A stretch of 64,000 nucleotides of DNA from Pseudovibrio exalbescens DSM 16456 (GCF_000422785.1 NZ_AUGS01000009.1:100000-163999); one strand, 5' to 3'. Numbered from the stretch's first letter, positions 17,659 to 28,034 are shown. The notes: a model not told the origin generated them from the letters alone. A program made the numbers and translations.

Positions 17659-18567
17659 TTAGTCCTCTTCACTCACCCGAACAGACTGACCATCAGCCTC
17701 CGGGTCTGCATCAAATTCACCATGAATGTCGATTGGTGCTGCATAACCACCAACCAGCCGAAGCGTATCCGGCACGGCACCGGAGGCCACGAACGCCTCC
17801 TGCAGCTCACCTGAGCTTAAATCACCAGATACGGCAAGCAATGCATCAACGCCATCGTAAGTGCGATAAAAACTCAACACTTCAATACCCTGGCTCATCA
17901 ATGAAGGCGGCGGTGTGCCGGTCCAGCGGGCGTCGAACACCTTAACATCACTTACAAATTCTGCATCATATCCGCCCGCAATCACCAACGCGGGCAAATC
18001 TGCCGCCCGTTCCTCCAGAACAAGGAACGGCAAACGAGCGACAATCAAAGGTCCACTGCTGCCATCCTCGCGCAGGCCCAGCCCGCGCCACCATGGCTGC
18101 TCCGCGCGTTCCTCAAGGCCGACAATACCCAGATCACCCGCATTGTCATGAACGGCCGATAGCACCGCAGATGGGTCAATCGCCTCTTTCAACGGCACAT
18201 CAAAGCCAAAATAGAACCGGACGCTTTCCATCAAAGCGGCCGCCGGGCTTGTGTTGTCCATGTGCAGGGTGTAGCCGCCCAGCGCCGCTGCCGACCCGGC
18301 AATGATTTCTCGCCACAGGTGTTCAATGGTCAACAACGATAACTTGCCAGAGTGGGCTTCAACTCGCGCCCGCAGCACCTCTGCTTCTCGGGCCGGATGA
18401 TGGAGTGGTTTACCCTGCACCGCCACACCCTCAAGGATATGCAGCTTTTCCACCAAAGCCGCGCGTTCGAGAAGAAGGTCATGCAGTTGCGTATCAACGG
18501 CATCGATGCGCACGCGCACATCTTCAAGTCCTTCGATTTCACGTTTCGGATCGCTTGGAAAAGACAT
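17659..18567 (-). CDS. Chorismate mutase (AroQ) fused to a degenerate prephenate-dehydratase-like domain
   Basis: Residues 1-100 form an AroQ-type mutase: [37 protein letters not shown] and [15 protein letters not shown], which convert chorismate to prephenate. Residues 105-275 ([38 protein letters not shown]) resemble the periplasmic-binding-type fold of prephenate dehydratase but lack the catalytic Thr-Arg-Phe motif. The C-terminal tail is acidic. This long mutase is, to my knowledge, common in Rhizobiales-type genomes; the second domain may be regulatory (inference). It is the first gene of the mutase-hisC-tyrC operon, divergent from metX. Confidence 0.82.
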   Translation of the reverse strand: MSFPSDPKREIEGLEDVRVRIDAVDTQLHDLLLERAALVEKLHILEGVAVQGKPLHHPAREAEVLRARVEAHSGKLSLLTIEHLWREIIAGSAAALGGYTLHMDNTSPAAALMESVRFYFGFDVPLKEAIDPSAVLSAVHDNAGDLGIVGLEERAEQPWWRGLGLREDGSSGPLIVARLPFLVLEERAADLPALVIAGGYDAEFVSDVKVFDARWTGTPPPSLMSQGIEVLSFYRTYDGVDALLAVSGDLSSGELQEAFVASGAVPDTLRLVGGYAAPIDIHGEFDADPEADGQSVRVSEED

Positions 18568-18738
18568 TGAGTTCCATTCAGCTAGTGCCAGCTTTGTGCA
18601 TAGGCATCAAAAAGGGTTCGCGCTTCATGTTAAAAGAAAACGTTGACAGCTCGAGCTTCGGCCCATAGCAAACTTTTAAAAATCTTGTCAAAGCAAAGAT
18701 GATCAAAGACCTCATCTGTTTTCCGCAACGGAGCTGAT

Positions 18739-19956
18739 ATGACCGACACTGCAGGCGCAGCGCCTCATACATCCGGGGCCACAACCGGCCTTGGCGATGC
18801 CGACACCCAGACCCATCAGGACGAAATCAACAATCCGTCCAGCAAGGTCATGCGGTTCGGTATGGATGCGCCACTGCAACTGGATGAAGGCACAGAATTG
18901 GCTCCATGGCAAATCGCCTATGAAACCTACGGCGAGTTGAACGCTGACAAGTCCAATGCCATTTTGGTCTGCCATGCGCTCACCGGTGATCAGTATGTCG
19001 CCTCTCCAAATCCGATCACTGGCAAACCCGGCTGGTGGAACCTCATGGTCGGCCCCGGGAAGCCCGTTGATACGGACCGCTTTTTCGTCATCTGCGCCAA
19101 TGTTCTGGGCGGTTGTTTGGGCACAACAGGTCCAGCCAGCACGAATCCGGAAACCGGCAAACCGTATGGGCTGAACATGCCGATTGTGACCATTGGCGAT
19201 ATGGTCCGCTCGCAATTGCGCCTCGTGGAAGCTCTCGGCATAGAAACCCTGTTTGCTGTCGTCGGCGGCTCCATGGGCGGCATGCAGGTGTTGCAATGGG
19301 CTGCGGCCTATCCTGACAAGGTGTTCGCCGCCGTGCCCATAGCCACTGCCGCACGCCATTCCTCGCAGAACATCGCATTTCACGAGGTGGGCCGTCAGGC
19401 CGTCATGGCCGATCCCAATTGGCACAATGGCGACTATGCCAGCTACAAGCAGCGCCCCACCAAGGGACTGGCCGTTGCCCGCATGGCCGCGCACATCACC
19501 TACATGTCGGATTCATCCCTGCATACCAAGTTCGGGCGCAACCTTCAGGATCGATCCAAGGTCACATTCGGATTCGATGCCGACTTCCAGATCGAAAGTT
19601 ACTTGCGCCACCAGGGCATGACCTTTGTCGATCGGTTCGATGCCAACACCTATTTGTATGTCACCCGTGCCATGGATTACTTCGATCTTGCTGCACAACA
19701 TGGCGGCAAACTGGCTCATGCCTTCCTGCACACGAAAACCCGATTCTGTGTGGTTTCCTTCACATCCGACTGGCTGTTCCCGACGTCGGAAAGCAAGGCG
19801 ATCGTCAAGGCGCTTAATGCTGCGGCTGCAAACGTTTCCTTCGTGGAAATTGACAGTGATCGTGGCCACGATGCCTTTTTGCTGGATGAGCCGGAAATGT
19901 TCGAGACGATTACGGGCTTCCTGAACAGCGCAGCCTGGGCCCGCGGTCTGACCTGA
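18739..19956 (+). CDS. metX: Homoserine O-acyltransferase (MetX)
   Basis: Acylates homoserine with acetyl- or succinyl-CoA, the first committed step of methionine synthesis. It has the alpha/beta-hydrolase fold with nucleophile Ser in [14 protein letters not shown]. The catalytic Asp is likely in [10 protein letters not shown] and the His in [13 protein letters not shown]. The length of 405 aa is normal. GGAG precedes the ATG. MetX often uses acetyl-CoA, but the downstream partner metZ hints that the acyl group could be succinyl. It is followed after 51 bp by metW. I found no SAM riboswitch upstream. Confidence 0.95.
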   Translation: MTDTAGAAPHTSGATTGLGDADTQTHQDEINNPSSKVMRFGMDAPLQLDEGTELAPWQIAYETYGELNADKSNAILVCHALTGDQYVASPNPITGKPGWWNLMVGPGKPVDTDRFFVICANVLGGCLGTTGPASTNPETGKPYGLNMPIVTIGDMVRSQLRLVEALGIETLFAVVGGSMGGMQVLQWAAAYPDKVFAAVPIATAARHSSQNIAFHEVGRQAVMADPNWHNGDYASYKQRPTKGLAVARMAAHITYMSDSSLHTKFGRNLQDRSKVTFGFDADFQIESYLRHQGMTFVDRFDANTYLYVTRAMDYFDLAAQHGGKLAHAFLHTKTRFCVVSFTSDWLFPTSESKAIVKALNAAAANVSFVEIDSDRGHDAFLLDEPEMFETITGFLNSAAWARGLT

Positions 19957-20007
19957 GCCCGTCAGGTCCACCACCTGCTGCCCCGTTTCGCTTGAAAGGC
20001 CTATGAG

Positions 20008-20631
20008 ATGAACAAACACATGAAACAGGACATTCGCGGCGACCACCGCCTGATTTGCGATTTCATTACACCAGGATCACGGGTCCTCGACATCGGCTGC
20101 GAGGATGGCACGCTGCTCAACCACCTCATGGGCACCTTGAACGTGGATGGCCGCGGTATTGAACTGTCACAAGCGGGCGTCAACACTTGTGTGGCCCGCG
20201 GTCTGTCTGTCGTACAAGGTGACGCCGATCTTGATCTGAGCGCCTACCCGGATGGTGCATTCGACTACGCAATCCTCAGCCAAACGCTGCAGGCGACGAA
20301 GGACCCCAAGCACGTTCTGGAAGAGCTGCTGCGAATTGGCAAAAAGGCTGTGGTATCGTTTCCGAACTTCGGGCATTGGCGCAACCGCCTGCAGCTGCTT
20401 ACCAAAGGCCGCATGCCCGTCACGGACTATCTGCCTTACACGTGGTATGACACGCCGAACATTCACTTCTGCACCATTCGGGACTTCATGGAACTGGCCA
20501 AGGAAGTAGACGCGAAAGTCCTCAAGGCAGAAGCCATGAATGCCAGAGGAAAACCCATCACCATCAATGCGCCCTGGTGGGTATGGAATCTGATTGGCGA
20601 TCAGGCCGTGTTTTTGCTGGAGCGCAACTGA
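20008..20631 (+). CDS. metW: Methionine biosynthesis protein MetW
   Basis: A 207-aa class I methyltransferase-fold protein always paired with MetX in proteobacteria and needed for efficient homoserine acylation. The SAM-binding-type motif RVLDIGCEDGTLL, then GRGIELSQAGV and a long conserved block GHWRNRLQLLTKGRMPVTD with YTWYDTPNIHFCT, are specific to MetW. It lies 51 bp after metX and is surely co-transcribed. Confidence 0.95.
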   Translation: MNKHMKQDIRGDHRLICDFITPGSRVLDIGCEDGTLLNHLMGTLNVDGRGIELSQAGVNTCVARGLSVVQGDADLDLSAYPDGAFDYAILSQTLQATKDPKHVLEELLRIGKKAVVSFPNFGHWRNRLQLLTKGRMPVTDYLPYTWYDTPNIHFCTIRDFMELAKEVDAKVLKAEAMNARGKPITINAPWWVWNLIGDQAVFLLERN

Positions 20632-20655
20632 AGTCGCGCTGCCAGCACGACCCGA

Positions 20656-21456
20656 TCAAGAAGATGAGGGATGCGGGCTGCCGTAGATCACGGGTTCACG
20701 GCATCCGTCCATGGCTTGCACGCCAGCAGTCTTGCCCTCTGGCAAAAAAACCGGGCGCAGCACGCGAGCAGCCCGATTGCTGCGGTTGGTCAGCCCGCGA
20801 TAGACTTTCTTCTCCGCTTCCACCACCAGAAGCCCGGCAAAGGCTGGCCACAGCACCTGCCCCACCCGCTCAAAGGAGCGCGCCGACTTCATGATCATGC
20901 GCGAGCGTGTTGGCGGAACGTAAAGCGCTTCTTCTTGTGAAACAACGGAGAGCATGTGACTGGTCAGGAAGCTTTCAAGTTGCGGCCGTGAGTACGGCCG
21001 TCCGTACCCGAACGGTGAAACTTCAGAGCGACACCATGCCCCGCGTCGATTGGGCACCACCACCAACAGCCGACCGCCGGGTGCCAGCACACGATACGCT
21101 TCACCCATCAACCCATCCGGGTCGTGGGCCATGTCCAATGCATGCACCAACATGATCCGATCGATGCTTGAATCCGGCAGAGGCAGGCAATCGTTCTCGG
21201 TGAGAAAAGCCGCGTTGGGCCGTTCCGCCTCCCGTGGCCACTTCATGACCCCTTGCGCCGCTGGCATCGCTGCGAAGATACGGTCGGTTTCCCGCAAATA
21301 CGGTCTTAAAAACGGTGTTGCATATCCCATGCCCAGCAGGCTCTTGCCACGCATGTCCGGCCAGACTTCCCGCACACGCGCGCCGACGAGAACCCGCAGT
21401 GTCCGGCCCAGCGGCAAGTCGTAGAACGCGCGAAGATGTCGAACATCAAGATACAT
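20656..21456 (-). CDS. SAM-dependent methyltransferase, class I
   Basis: A 266-aa Methyltransf_11-type protein. A degenerate glycine motif lies in KSLLGMGYATPFLRPYL, and the acidic/hydrophobic motif IDRIMLVHALDMAHDPDGLMGEAYRVLAPGGRLLVVVPNRRG is typical. Its neighbours are metW (convergent) and gloB (divergent, with starts about 175 bp apart). This gene beside gloB recurs in alphaproteobacteria, but the substrate is unknown to me. Confidence 0.8.
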   Translation of the reverse strand: MYLDVRHLRAFYDLPLGRTLRVLVGARVREVWPDMRGKSLLGMGYATPFLRPYLRETDRIFAAMPAAQGVMKWPREAERPNAAFLTENDCLPLPDSSIDRIMLVHALDMAHDPDGLMGEAYRVLAPGGRLLVVVPNRRGAWCRSEVSPFGYGRPYSRPQLESFLTSHMLSVVSQEEALYVPPTRSRMIMKSARSFERVGQVLWPAFAGLLVVEAEKKVYRGLTNRSNRAARVLRPVFLPEGKTAGVQAMDGCREPVIYGSPHPSSS

Positions 21457-21631
21457 GCAGTCGTCCGTGAGTAGTGCAACACCCCTTTTATGGGGTCAGC
21501 TCCCAATTTGCGCAATGGGGCATCCTGTTAATGCCCCCAGCCCACATGCATTGGCGCAAACGGTTGAATTTACCCCACCAACCACCCATGATCGCGCCAG
21601 TACCAAAGACTCGCAACCGGGAGCGTCCGCA

Positions 21632-22405
21632 ATGACCCAGACCCAATACCGACAGTTTGCCTGCCTTTCCGATAATTTTGGCGTGATCGTGCATGATCCG
21701 GATAGCGGCACCACAGTGGCCATCGACGTGCCAGAAGCAGCCCCATATCTGGCCGTCCTGAATGCCGAAGGCTGGACCTTGAGCGACATTCTCATCACGC
21801 ACCACCATTGGGACCACGTTGGTGGCTTGGCTGAACTGCAGAAGAAAACCGGTGCCCGCGTCGTTGGTCCGGAACGCACACGGCAAAAACTGAGCGAGAT
21901 CGAACTGGGAGTTGAAGACGGCGACCACATCTTTTGCGGCCCCATGAAGGTCAAGGCGCTGGCCACCCCCGGTCACACGCTTGATCATGTTACCTGGTGG
22001 TTTGAAGACGCGGGCATTGCCCACACAGGAGACACGCTGTTTGCGCTTGGATGCGGGCGCGTTTTCGAAGGAGATCCAGAAATGATGTGGGCCTCACTGA
22101 CCCACATCATGGACACGCTTCCCGATGATACCGTGATCTTCTGTGGTCACGAATACACGCAGGCAAACGCGCGTTTTGCGTTGACCATTGATCCGGACAA
22201 TGCCGATCTGCAAGCCCGCGCTCGCAAGATAGACGAACTGCGCGCCAACGGCACGGCCACACTGCCCACAACAATGGGCCTCGAACGCGCGACAAATCCG
22301 TTCTTGCGCGCGGATGATCCAACCATTCAAAAACGACTGGGCCTCGAAGGAGCTGCGCTCGCCGATGTCTTTGCCGAGATCCGCAAGCGCAAGGACAACG
22401 CCTGA
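21632..22405 (+). CDS. gloB: Hydroxyacylglutathione hydrolase (glyoxalase II)
   Basis: Hydrolyses S-lactoylglutathione to lactate and glutathione in methylglyoxal detoxification. It is a metallo-beta-lactamase fold enzyme with the metal-binding motif THHHWDHVGG (His57, His59, Asp61, His62), GHTLDHVTWW, HTGDTLFALGCGRVFEG and the glutathione-side FCGHEYTQANARFA. ATG 21632 gives 257 aa, the family length, with GGGAGCG upstream; the open frame extends back to 21455 without conservation. Its stop overlaps the ATG of the next gene (TGATGA). Confidence 0.95.
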   Translation: MTQTQYRQFACLSDNFGVIVHDPDSGTTVAIDVPEAAPYLAVLNAEGWTLSDILITHHHWDHVGGLAELQKKTGARVVGPERTRQKLSEIELGVEDGDHIFCGPMKVKALATPGHTLDHVTWWFEDAGIAHTGDTLFALGCGRVFEGDPEMMWASLTHIMDTLPDDTVIFCGHEYTQANARFALTIDPDNADLQARARKIDELRANGTATLPTTMGLERATNPFLRADDPTIQKRLGLEGAALADVFAEIRKRKDNA

Positions 22406-22821
22406 TGAACGCGCTGACCGCAGACACAATCATCACGCAGCTCAACATGCAGCCCCATCCCGAGGGCGGCTACTATGTTGAAACCTTTCGCGATGGGGGA
22501 GATCCCGAACCGCGCGGAGCCTGCACGGCTATCTACTACCTGCTCAAGGCAGGCGAAGTCTCGCATTGGCACACCGTGGACGCCTGCGAGATCTGGCACT
22601 ACTACGCAGGCGACCCATTGGCACTGTCTCTCAGCGATGGCACTTCACCCGCAACAACGGTGACCCTCGGCGCCGATTTGCTGGCTGGACAGCGTCCGCA
22701 AGCCGTGGTGCCCAAAGGAGTTTGGCAATCAGCGCGTGCCCTGGGCAAGTGGACCCTAGTTGGCTGCACCGTTGCGCCTGGATTCCAGTTCGAAGGGTTT
22801 CAACTCGCCCCACCAGAGTGA
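22405..22821 (+). CDS. Cupin_5 (DUF985) family protein
   Basis: A 138-aa cupin of the DUF985/YML079-like family. Typical features are MQPHPEGGYYVETFR at the start, AIYYLLKAGEVSHWHTVDACEIWHYYAGDP in the middle and PKGVWQSARALGKWTLVGCTVAPGFQFEGF at the end. The catalytic role of the family is not established. It shares the gloB transcript by a one-base start/stop overlap. Confidence 0.88.
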   Translation: MNALTADTIITQLNMQPHPEGGYYVETFRDGGDPEPRGACTAIYYLLKAGEVSHWHTVDACEIWHYYAGDPLALSLSDGTSPATTVTLGADLLAGQRPQAVVPKGVWQSARALGKWTLVGCTVAPGFQFEGFQLAPPE

Positions 22822-23288
22822 ACGCCTGGTCCGTCAAACTGAATCACGATTTCCCCCGGCCGACGCGTCGGGGGTATCAATCCACCAGAAAACCGTCGCT
22901 TGAAGAAAAGGCAAAACACCAAACGCCACCAACCATTTAGGGGAAACGACAGCTTTTATTCATGTTTTTTCGACTGGAGAGCCCGAAGTGATATGTCTTG
23001 AGCGCATAACTTCAGGATACTGAGGCCGTTATCGCCACGGCAAAGACCTCATTCTCAACAATTCAAAAACCTAAACTTTTCATACCATTAGTTTTTCACG
23101 GTTTTCTGCTCGCTCTTGCCCCGCACCCTCCGGCAACATGCTAGGCTGGCGCATTCACTGGCAAGGAGCGCCCAAGCGGCCCTGCGCGGCTTAGTGCCCC
23201 TCTTGCTTTACTGAGATGCCACGGTATTGTGCGCCGCGTTAGGTGTGGCATTCCGTGCACACTCAAGAATTTGAAACTGGAATCAATC
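22822..23288 (+). other. 467-bp non-coding region upstream of argG
   Basis: No convincing gene. The first half is AT-rich; the last 75 bp before argG hold an inverted repeat, ATGCCAC (23216-23222) and GTGGCAT (23245-23251), with a 22-nt loop. That could be a leader hairpin or an operator pair. Short open frames here look like chance. Confidence 0.5.
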
Positions 23289-24515
23289 ATGGCCCAAGGC
23301 GACATCAAAAAGGTTGTGCTTGCCTATTCTGGCGGGCTCGACACCTCGATTATTCTCAAGTGGCTGCAGACAGAACTCGGCTGCGAGGTTGTTACGTTCA
23401 CGGCTGACCTCGGTCAGGGCGAAGAACTGGGACCTGCCCGACGAAAAGCAGAAATGCTTGGGGTAAAAGAGATCTACGTTGATGATCTGCGCGAAGAATT
23501 CATCCGTGATTTCGTATTCCCGATGTTCCGCGCCAACGCGATCTATGAGGGCGAATACCTTCTTGGCACCTCGATCGCACGCCCGCTGATTTCCAAGCGC
23601 CTGATCGAGATCGCAGAAGAAACCGGCGCGGACGCCGTTGCTCATGGCGCAACAGGCAAGGGCAACGATCAGGTTCGGTTCGAGCTGGGCTGCTACGCCT
23701 TGAACCCGGACATCAAGGTTATTGCACCATGGCGCGACTGGCAGTTGAAGTCCCGGACGGAACTGCTCGAGTTTGCGCAAATGCACCAGATCCCGGTTCC
23801 CAAGGACAAGCGCGGCGAAGCGCCGTTCTCGGTGGACGCCAACATGTTGCACTCCTCTTCCGAGGGCAAGGTTCTGGAAGACCCTGCGGAAGAAGCACCG
23901 CAATACGTTTACCAGCGCACCGTTGATCCAATGGAAGCCCCGGACGAAGCCACCACACTGGAAATTGGCTTTGAGAAGGGCGACCCGGTCTCCTTGAACG
24001 GTGTTGCCATGTCCCCTGCTACCTTGTTCGCCAAGCTGAACGATTACGGGCGCGACAATGGCATCGGACGTCTCGATATGGTGGAGAACCGGTTTGTGGG
24101 CATGAAGTCCCGCGGCGTTTATGAAACACCGGGTGGCACCATCCTCTTGAAAGCGCACCGGGCCATGGAGTCCATCACGCTGGACCGTGACGCGGCCCAC
24201 CTCAAGGATGAGTTGATGCCGCGCTATGCCAAGATCATCTACAACGGTTTCTGGTTCTCGCCAGAACGCGAGATGCTGCAGGCTGCCATTGACAAGAGCC
24301 AGGAGCATGTATGCGGCACGGTCAAGCTGAAGCTCTACAAGGGCAACGTGATGATTGTTGGCCGTGCGTCTCCAGCCTCGCTCTATTCCGAAGAGCTGGT
24401 AACCTTTGAAGACGACAACGGCGCTTATGACCAGAAAGATGCGGCGGGCTTCATTCGCCTGAATGCCCTGCGCCTGCGGACACTGGCAAAGCGCAAGCAG
24501 CTGTTGAACAAGTAA
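23289..24515 (+). CDS. argG: Argininosuccinate synthase
   Basis: ATP-dependent condensation of citrulline and aspartate in arginine synthesis. The ATP pyrophosphatase motif AYSGGLDTS is at residues 12-20. Downstream motifs include [20 protein letters not shown] and [27 protein letters not shown] 23289 gives 408 aa, matching the family start [16 protein letters not shown]. It is a single gene ended by a strong terminator. Confidence 0.97.
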   Translation: MAQGDIKKVVLAYSGGLDTSIILKWLQTELGCEVVTFTADLGQGEELGPARRKAEMLGVKEIYVDDLREEFIRDFVFPMFRANAIYEGEYLLGTSIARPLISKRLIEIAEETGADAVAHGATGKGNDQVRFELGCYALNPDIKVIAPWRDWQLKSRTELLEFAQMHQIPVPKDKRGEAPFSVDANMLHSSSEGKVLEDPAEEAPQYVYQRTVDPMEAPDEATTLEIGFEKGDPVSLNGVAMSPATLFAKLNDYGRDNGIGRLDMVENRFVGMKSRGVYETPGGTILLKAHRAMESITLDRDAAHLKDELMPRYAKIIYNGFWFSPEREMLQAAIDKSQEHVCGTVKLKLYKGNVMIVGRASPASLYSEELVTFEDDNGAYDQKDAAGFIRLNALRLRTLAKRKQLLNK

Positions 24516-24549
24516 GACGAAGGGGCCTACCCTTTGATGGAACAAACAC

Positions 24550-24583
24550 CCCGCCTTCTCACAGGGAAGGCGGGTTTATTTTT
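24550..24583 (+). terminator. Intrinsic terminator of argG
   Basis: CCCGCCTTC / GAAGGCGGG stem of 9 bp with a 7-nt loop, then TTTATTTTT. Confidence 0.9.
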
Positions 24584-24658
24584 GCCCAAGCCTTGCCTTG
24601 CCGCCCCAACCCTTGCAAACAAAACGCATTCAATATGACGGGCCGGCGCGAGGACACC

Positions 24659-26008
24659 ATGGACAGCATCTGGACACAGCGGAAAAGCGGAAAGATCGAT
24701 TCACGTCTTAACGACGCGCGCGATCCGTTTGACAAGGACTATGCGCGCATCGTTCATTCCGCTTCGTTCCGCCGCTTGCAAGGCAAGACCCAGATCCTCA
24801 ATCTGGGAGATAGCGATTTCTACCGCACGCGCCTGACCCATTCGCTTGAAGTGGAGCAAATCGCCAGCGGGCTGGTCAAACAGCTTCGAATGAAGCTGGC
24901 ACGGGAAGACCATCCCATCCAAGACTGGCTACCCCCCGACAATCTGGTGCGCACGCTTGGTCTCGCCCACGATCTCGGGCATCCGCCGTTTGGCCACGGC
25001 GGCGAAGTCGCCCTCAACTATTGCATGCGAGACAACGGGGGCTTCGAGGGCAACGGACAAACCCTGCGGATCTTGTCGAGGCTGGAAGCCTATTCCTCTA
25101 ACAACGGTACGGATCTGACACGCCGCACCCTGCTTGGCCTGTTGAAGTACCCGGTCTCGTTTTCCGCGGCCAGCAGCAAACAGCTCCGCCCTGCGCTTCA
25201 TTCGCATACCACCGCCGTGTCCTTGATTGACACGAAGGCCTCGAAACCGCCCAAGGCCTATATGGACACGGAGCATGATATTGTCGAATGGCTGATCGAG
25301 CCATTTTCAGCTTCTGACCGTGCCGCATTTACCGCCGTCACATCGAAACCAGGCAAGCATGGCAAGGCCAAACACAAGACCTTCGATTGCTCCATCATGG
25401 ATATTGCCGACGACATCGCCTACGGCGTGCATGATCTGGAAGATGCCATCGCACTGGGCCTGATTACCGAGAAGCAATTCAGGGCAGGTATCTCGGAAAC
25501 GGTGTGTGCGTCGTTTCTCGACGAGCAGGCCGAACGGCATTCCGAGAAGATCGGCAATGACGCTTATGAAGACATGGTCAACTGCCTGTTCGGGTCAAAG
25601 CGGAAGATGTACATCTCCATGTTGGTATCCCACTTTATTACCAATATCGAGGTGGTCTCCCATGAGGATCTGCATCACCCCCTCCTCAAATACCGTTTGA
25701 GGATCAAGGAGCCACAGGCGCACTTTCTGGAGGCCCTGAAGCAGTTTGTTGCTCAGAAGGTAATCCTTTCGCCGCAAGTGCAGCATCTGGAGTTCAAGGG
25801 CCAGAAGATGGTGATCTCCGTATTCGAGGTCTTTGCCTCGAACCCGGAGACCTTTCTGCCTGAGGATGCACGGATCAGATGGCTGGAAAGCGACAAGGAT
25901 AGCCGGGTAATCTGCGACTATATAGCTGGAATGACAGATAGCTTCCTGCTCAAGACCTATGACCGCCTCTTCAGTCCACGCATGGGTTCGGTGTTCGACC
26001 GCCTGTAA
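24659..26008 (+). CDS. dgt: dGTP triphosphohydrolase-like HD-domain protein
   Basis: Hydrolyses dGTP, or other dNTPs, to the deoxynucleoside and triphosphate, adjusting nucleotide pools. The HD-domain metal ligands are visible: RLTHSLEVEQIA with His61 and LGLAHDLGHPPFGHGGE with His104-Asp105. The later conserved MDIADDIAYGVHDLEDAI supplies the last Asp. ATG 24659, with GAGG upstream, gives 449 aa; an in-frame ATG lies at 24635. Substrate preference cannot be read from sequence. Confidence 0.9.
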   Translation: MDSIWTQRKSGKIDSRLNDARDPFDKDYARIVHSASFRRLQGKTQILNLGDSDFYRTRLTHSLEVEQIASGLVKQLRMKLAREDHPIQDWLPPDNLVRTLGLAHDLGHPPFGHGGEVALNYCMRDNGGFEGNGQTLRILSRLEAYSSNNGTDLTRRTLLGLLKYPVSFSAASSKQLRPALHSHTTAVSLIDTKASKPPKAYMDTEHDIVEWLIEPFSASDRAAFTAVTSKPGKHGKAKHKTFDCSIMDIADDIAYGVHDLEDAIALGLITEKQFRAGISETVCASFLDEQAERHSEKIGNDAYEDMVNCLFGSKRKMYISMLVSHFITNIEVVSHEDLHHPLLKYRLRIKEPQAHFLEALKQFVAQKVILSPQVQHLEFKGQKMVISVFEVFASNPETFLPEDARIRWLESDKDSRVICDYIAGMTDSFLLKTYDRLFSPRMGSVFDRL

Positions 26009-26089
26009 CAGTGCGTCACAGATGCTGCAGCTCCATGGACACAGGAAACGTACGCCCATGGGCCGAAGCGGCAAACCAATGCGGGACGA

Positions 26090-26527
26090 TCACAAATCAA
26101 GCACGAGATGCGGTTCGCCATCGCTCGTTTTGCTCCACGTCTCGCCTTGGGTGGAAACTGTTGCGTTTACCCTTTGACGAAACGACGAGAAGCTGTCGAA
26201 GGTTACAACGTCCACCGCCTCATCAAAGTGCAGTGTCACACGGTAAGCTTCGCCTTCAGCCATTTGCTGAACGGCCAGAACCGTCCCCTTGAAGGGTTGC
26301 TTGAGATAGCGCCCTGAAACGCGGTCTCCTACAGAAAGGCAGAGTTTCGGCCGATTGGACAACCGTGCGACCGCAACATTCCAGTTTCGGTAACCCAACT
26401 CACGGGCGACGCACTCAAGTGCGTGGCCATAAGAGACGAACTCCCCTTGTCGAGCCAAGTCCTGGCGCAACTCGCGCGCCCGTGCTTTTGCCGTTTGCAG
26501 CGTGGGGGAAGACAGAGATGCAGGCAT
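26090..26527 (-). CDS. Glyoxalase-related small protein
   Basis: A 145-aa protein whose N-terminal 60 residues match a short glyoxalase-associated domain: AKARARELRQDLARQGEFVSYGHALECVARELGYRNWNVAVARL. The pattern of an ALE helix, GYRNWN and an Ala-rich end is the usual signature. The C-terminal part is a small beta domain (LSVGDRVSGRYLKQPFKGTVL, YRVTLHFDEAVDVV) that may bind a ligand. Function unknown. It is a single gene, convergent with dgt. Confidence 0.65.
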   Translation of the reverse strand: MPASLSSPTLQTAKARARELRQDLARQGEFVSYGHALECVARELGYRNWNVAVARLSNRPKLCLSVGDRVSGRYLKQPFKGTVLAVQQMAEGEAYRVTLHFDEAVDVVTFDSFSSFRQRVNATVSTQGETWSKTSDGEPHLVLDL

Positions 26528-26740
26528 GAAAGAATCCTCTCATCACATTCAGCATAACTCTGCGGGTGCTCACGTTACCGCAGACCACTGAACAGCAAGG
26601 ATCTGCTTCAAATGCCAAAACGACAGAGAGTTTCACCTCAGCCCTGAGGGCTTGTGAGCGGCAGGCCTCTCAACCTTGTTTTGTTGATAGGCAGCACGAC
26701 CGCCGCTGTCAACTGGCCATTTGTCAGCCTCAGCGCGGTG

Positions 26741-26765
26741 AAAAGGGCAGGTCACTGCCCTTTTT
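26741..26765. terminator. Terminator downstream of metZ, possibly bidirectional
   Basis: AAAAGGGCAG-GTCA-CTGCCCTTTT stem with T-runs on both sides. It lies just past the metZ stop on the minus strand. Confidence 0.85.
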
Positions 26766-26791
26766 ATTCGCGTAAAGGAAAGAAAGTCGGC

Positions 26792-27982
26792 TCAAACCTG
26801 TGCCAGCGCTTGCGTCACATCAGCCAACAGATCATCCGTATCTTCCAGCCCTACGGAAAAGCGAAGCGTCTTGTCCGTAATGCCCAGTTCCAGACGCGCG
26901 CTTTCATCAAGACTCTGGTGCGTTGTCGTTGCCGGGTGCGTGATCAAGCTCTTTGCATCACCAAGATTGTTGGAGAGCTGAACAATGTTGAGGGCGTTAG
27001 AGAATTTGAACGCAGCTTCCTTGCCGCCAGCCAGATCAAACGCAATCATTGTGGAGCCGCCACGCATCTGGCGGCGTGCAATTTCAGCCTGCGGGTGATC
27101 CTCACGGCCAGGGTAAATCAACCGGGAAACCGCAGCGTGATCTGCCAGCAAGTCGGCAATCTTGCTAGCCGTATGCGTTTGGCGCTCCACCCGCAGCGGT
27201 AGCGTTTCCAGGCCTTTCAGCAGTACCCATGCGTTGAACGGACTCATTGCCGGACCGGTATGTTTGTACGGATCATGGAATTCTTCGGTAATCCACTTCT
27301 CATCGGAAAGAACGATCCCGCCCAAACATCGCCCCTGCCCGTCAATGTGCTTGGTGGCTGAGTAAACAACAACATCGGCGCCAAGCTCCAGCGGCGATTG
27401 CCAGATCGCAGTCGCAAACACATTGTCCACGATCAGCCGTGCGCCGGCCTCGTGAAGAAGATCAGCAACGGCGCGCACATCAATCACTTCCAGAGTTGGA
27501 TTTGTGGGGCTTTCCATGAAAGCCGCTTTTGTGTTGGGCCGAAGTGCCGCCTTCCATTGCGCCAGATCGGTCCCGTCGATCAACGTCGATTCGACACCGA
27601 AACGAGGAAGCAGTTTTTCGACGATATACCGGCAAGAGCCAAACAAGGCCTTGGGCGCAATCACATGATCGCCCGCGCGCACGCACGCCATCAGCGCCGA
27701 ATGCACAGCGGCCATTCCTGAGGACGTTGCCCGCGCTGCTTCCGTGCCTTCAATCTCACACATGCGTTTTTCAAACATCGCCACGGTCGGATTGGCGTAG
27801 CGCGAGTAGATGTATCCGGGGTCCTCCCCGATAAAGCGCGCTTCCGCTGCTTCAGCGCTGTCGTATACGAAACCCTGCGTCAAATACATGGCCTCGGACG
27901 TTTCACCAAAGCTGGAGCGCGTCGTGCCGCCGTGAACGAGTTTTGTGGCGGGCTTCCAATTCTGTTTGTTGTCTGTGCTCAT
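26792..27982 (-). CDS. metZ: O-succinylhomoserine sulfhydrylase
   Basis: A PLP enzyme that makes homocysteine directly from acylated homoserine and sulfide. It is a Cys/Met metabolism family member with MYLTQGFVYDSAEAAEARF, SRYANPT, TSSGMAAVHSALMA and the PLP lysine in VVYSATKHIDGQGR. The C-terminal block NNLGDAKSLITHPATTTH is diagnostic. ATG 27982, with AAGGA upstream, gives 396 aa; the longer open frame from 28036 would begin inside the leader terminator and is excluded. A SAM-II riboswitch and attenuator precede it. Confidence 0.96.
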   Translation of the reverse strand: MSTDNKQNWKPATKLVHGGTTRSSFGETSEAMYLTQGFVYDSAEAAEARFIGEDPGYIYSRYANPTVAMFEKRMCEIEGTEAARATSSGMAAVHSALMACVRAGDHVIAPKALFGSCRYIVEKLLPRFGVESTLIDGTDLAQWKAALRPNTKAAFMESPTNPTLEVIDVRAVADLLHEAGARLIVDNVFATAIWQSPLELGADVVVYSATKHIDGQGRCLGGIVLSDEKWITEEFHDPYKHTGPAMSPFNAWVLLKGLETLPLRVERQTHTASKIADLLADHAAVSRLIYPGREDHPQAEIARRQMRGGSTMIAFDLAGGKEAAFKFSNALNIVQLSNNLGDAKSLITHPATTTHQSLDESARLELGITDKTLRFSVGLEDTDDLLADVTQALAQV

Positions 27983-28034
27983 GTCGCGTCCTTGCCATTC
28001 AAGTTGTTTCAGGTCCTGCACCCAGCCCCAAAAC

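Noticed and set aside
18568..18738. SAM riboswitch before metX
   Set aside because: I looked for the SAM-II blocks found before metZ; they are not present on the plus strand here.
23283..24545. 420-aa open frame antisense to argG
   Set aside because: A shadow of argG; rich in His, Val and Gln as expected from reverse translation of biased codons.
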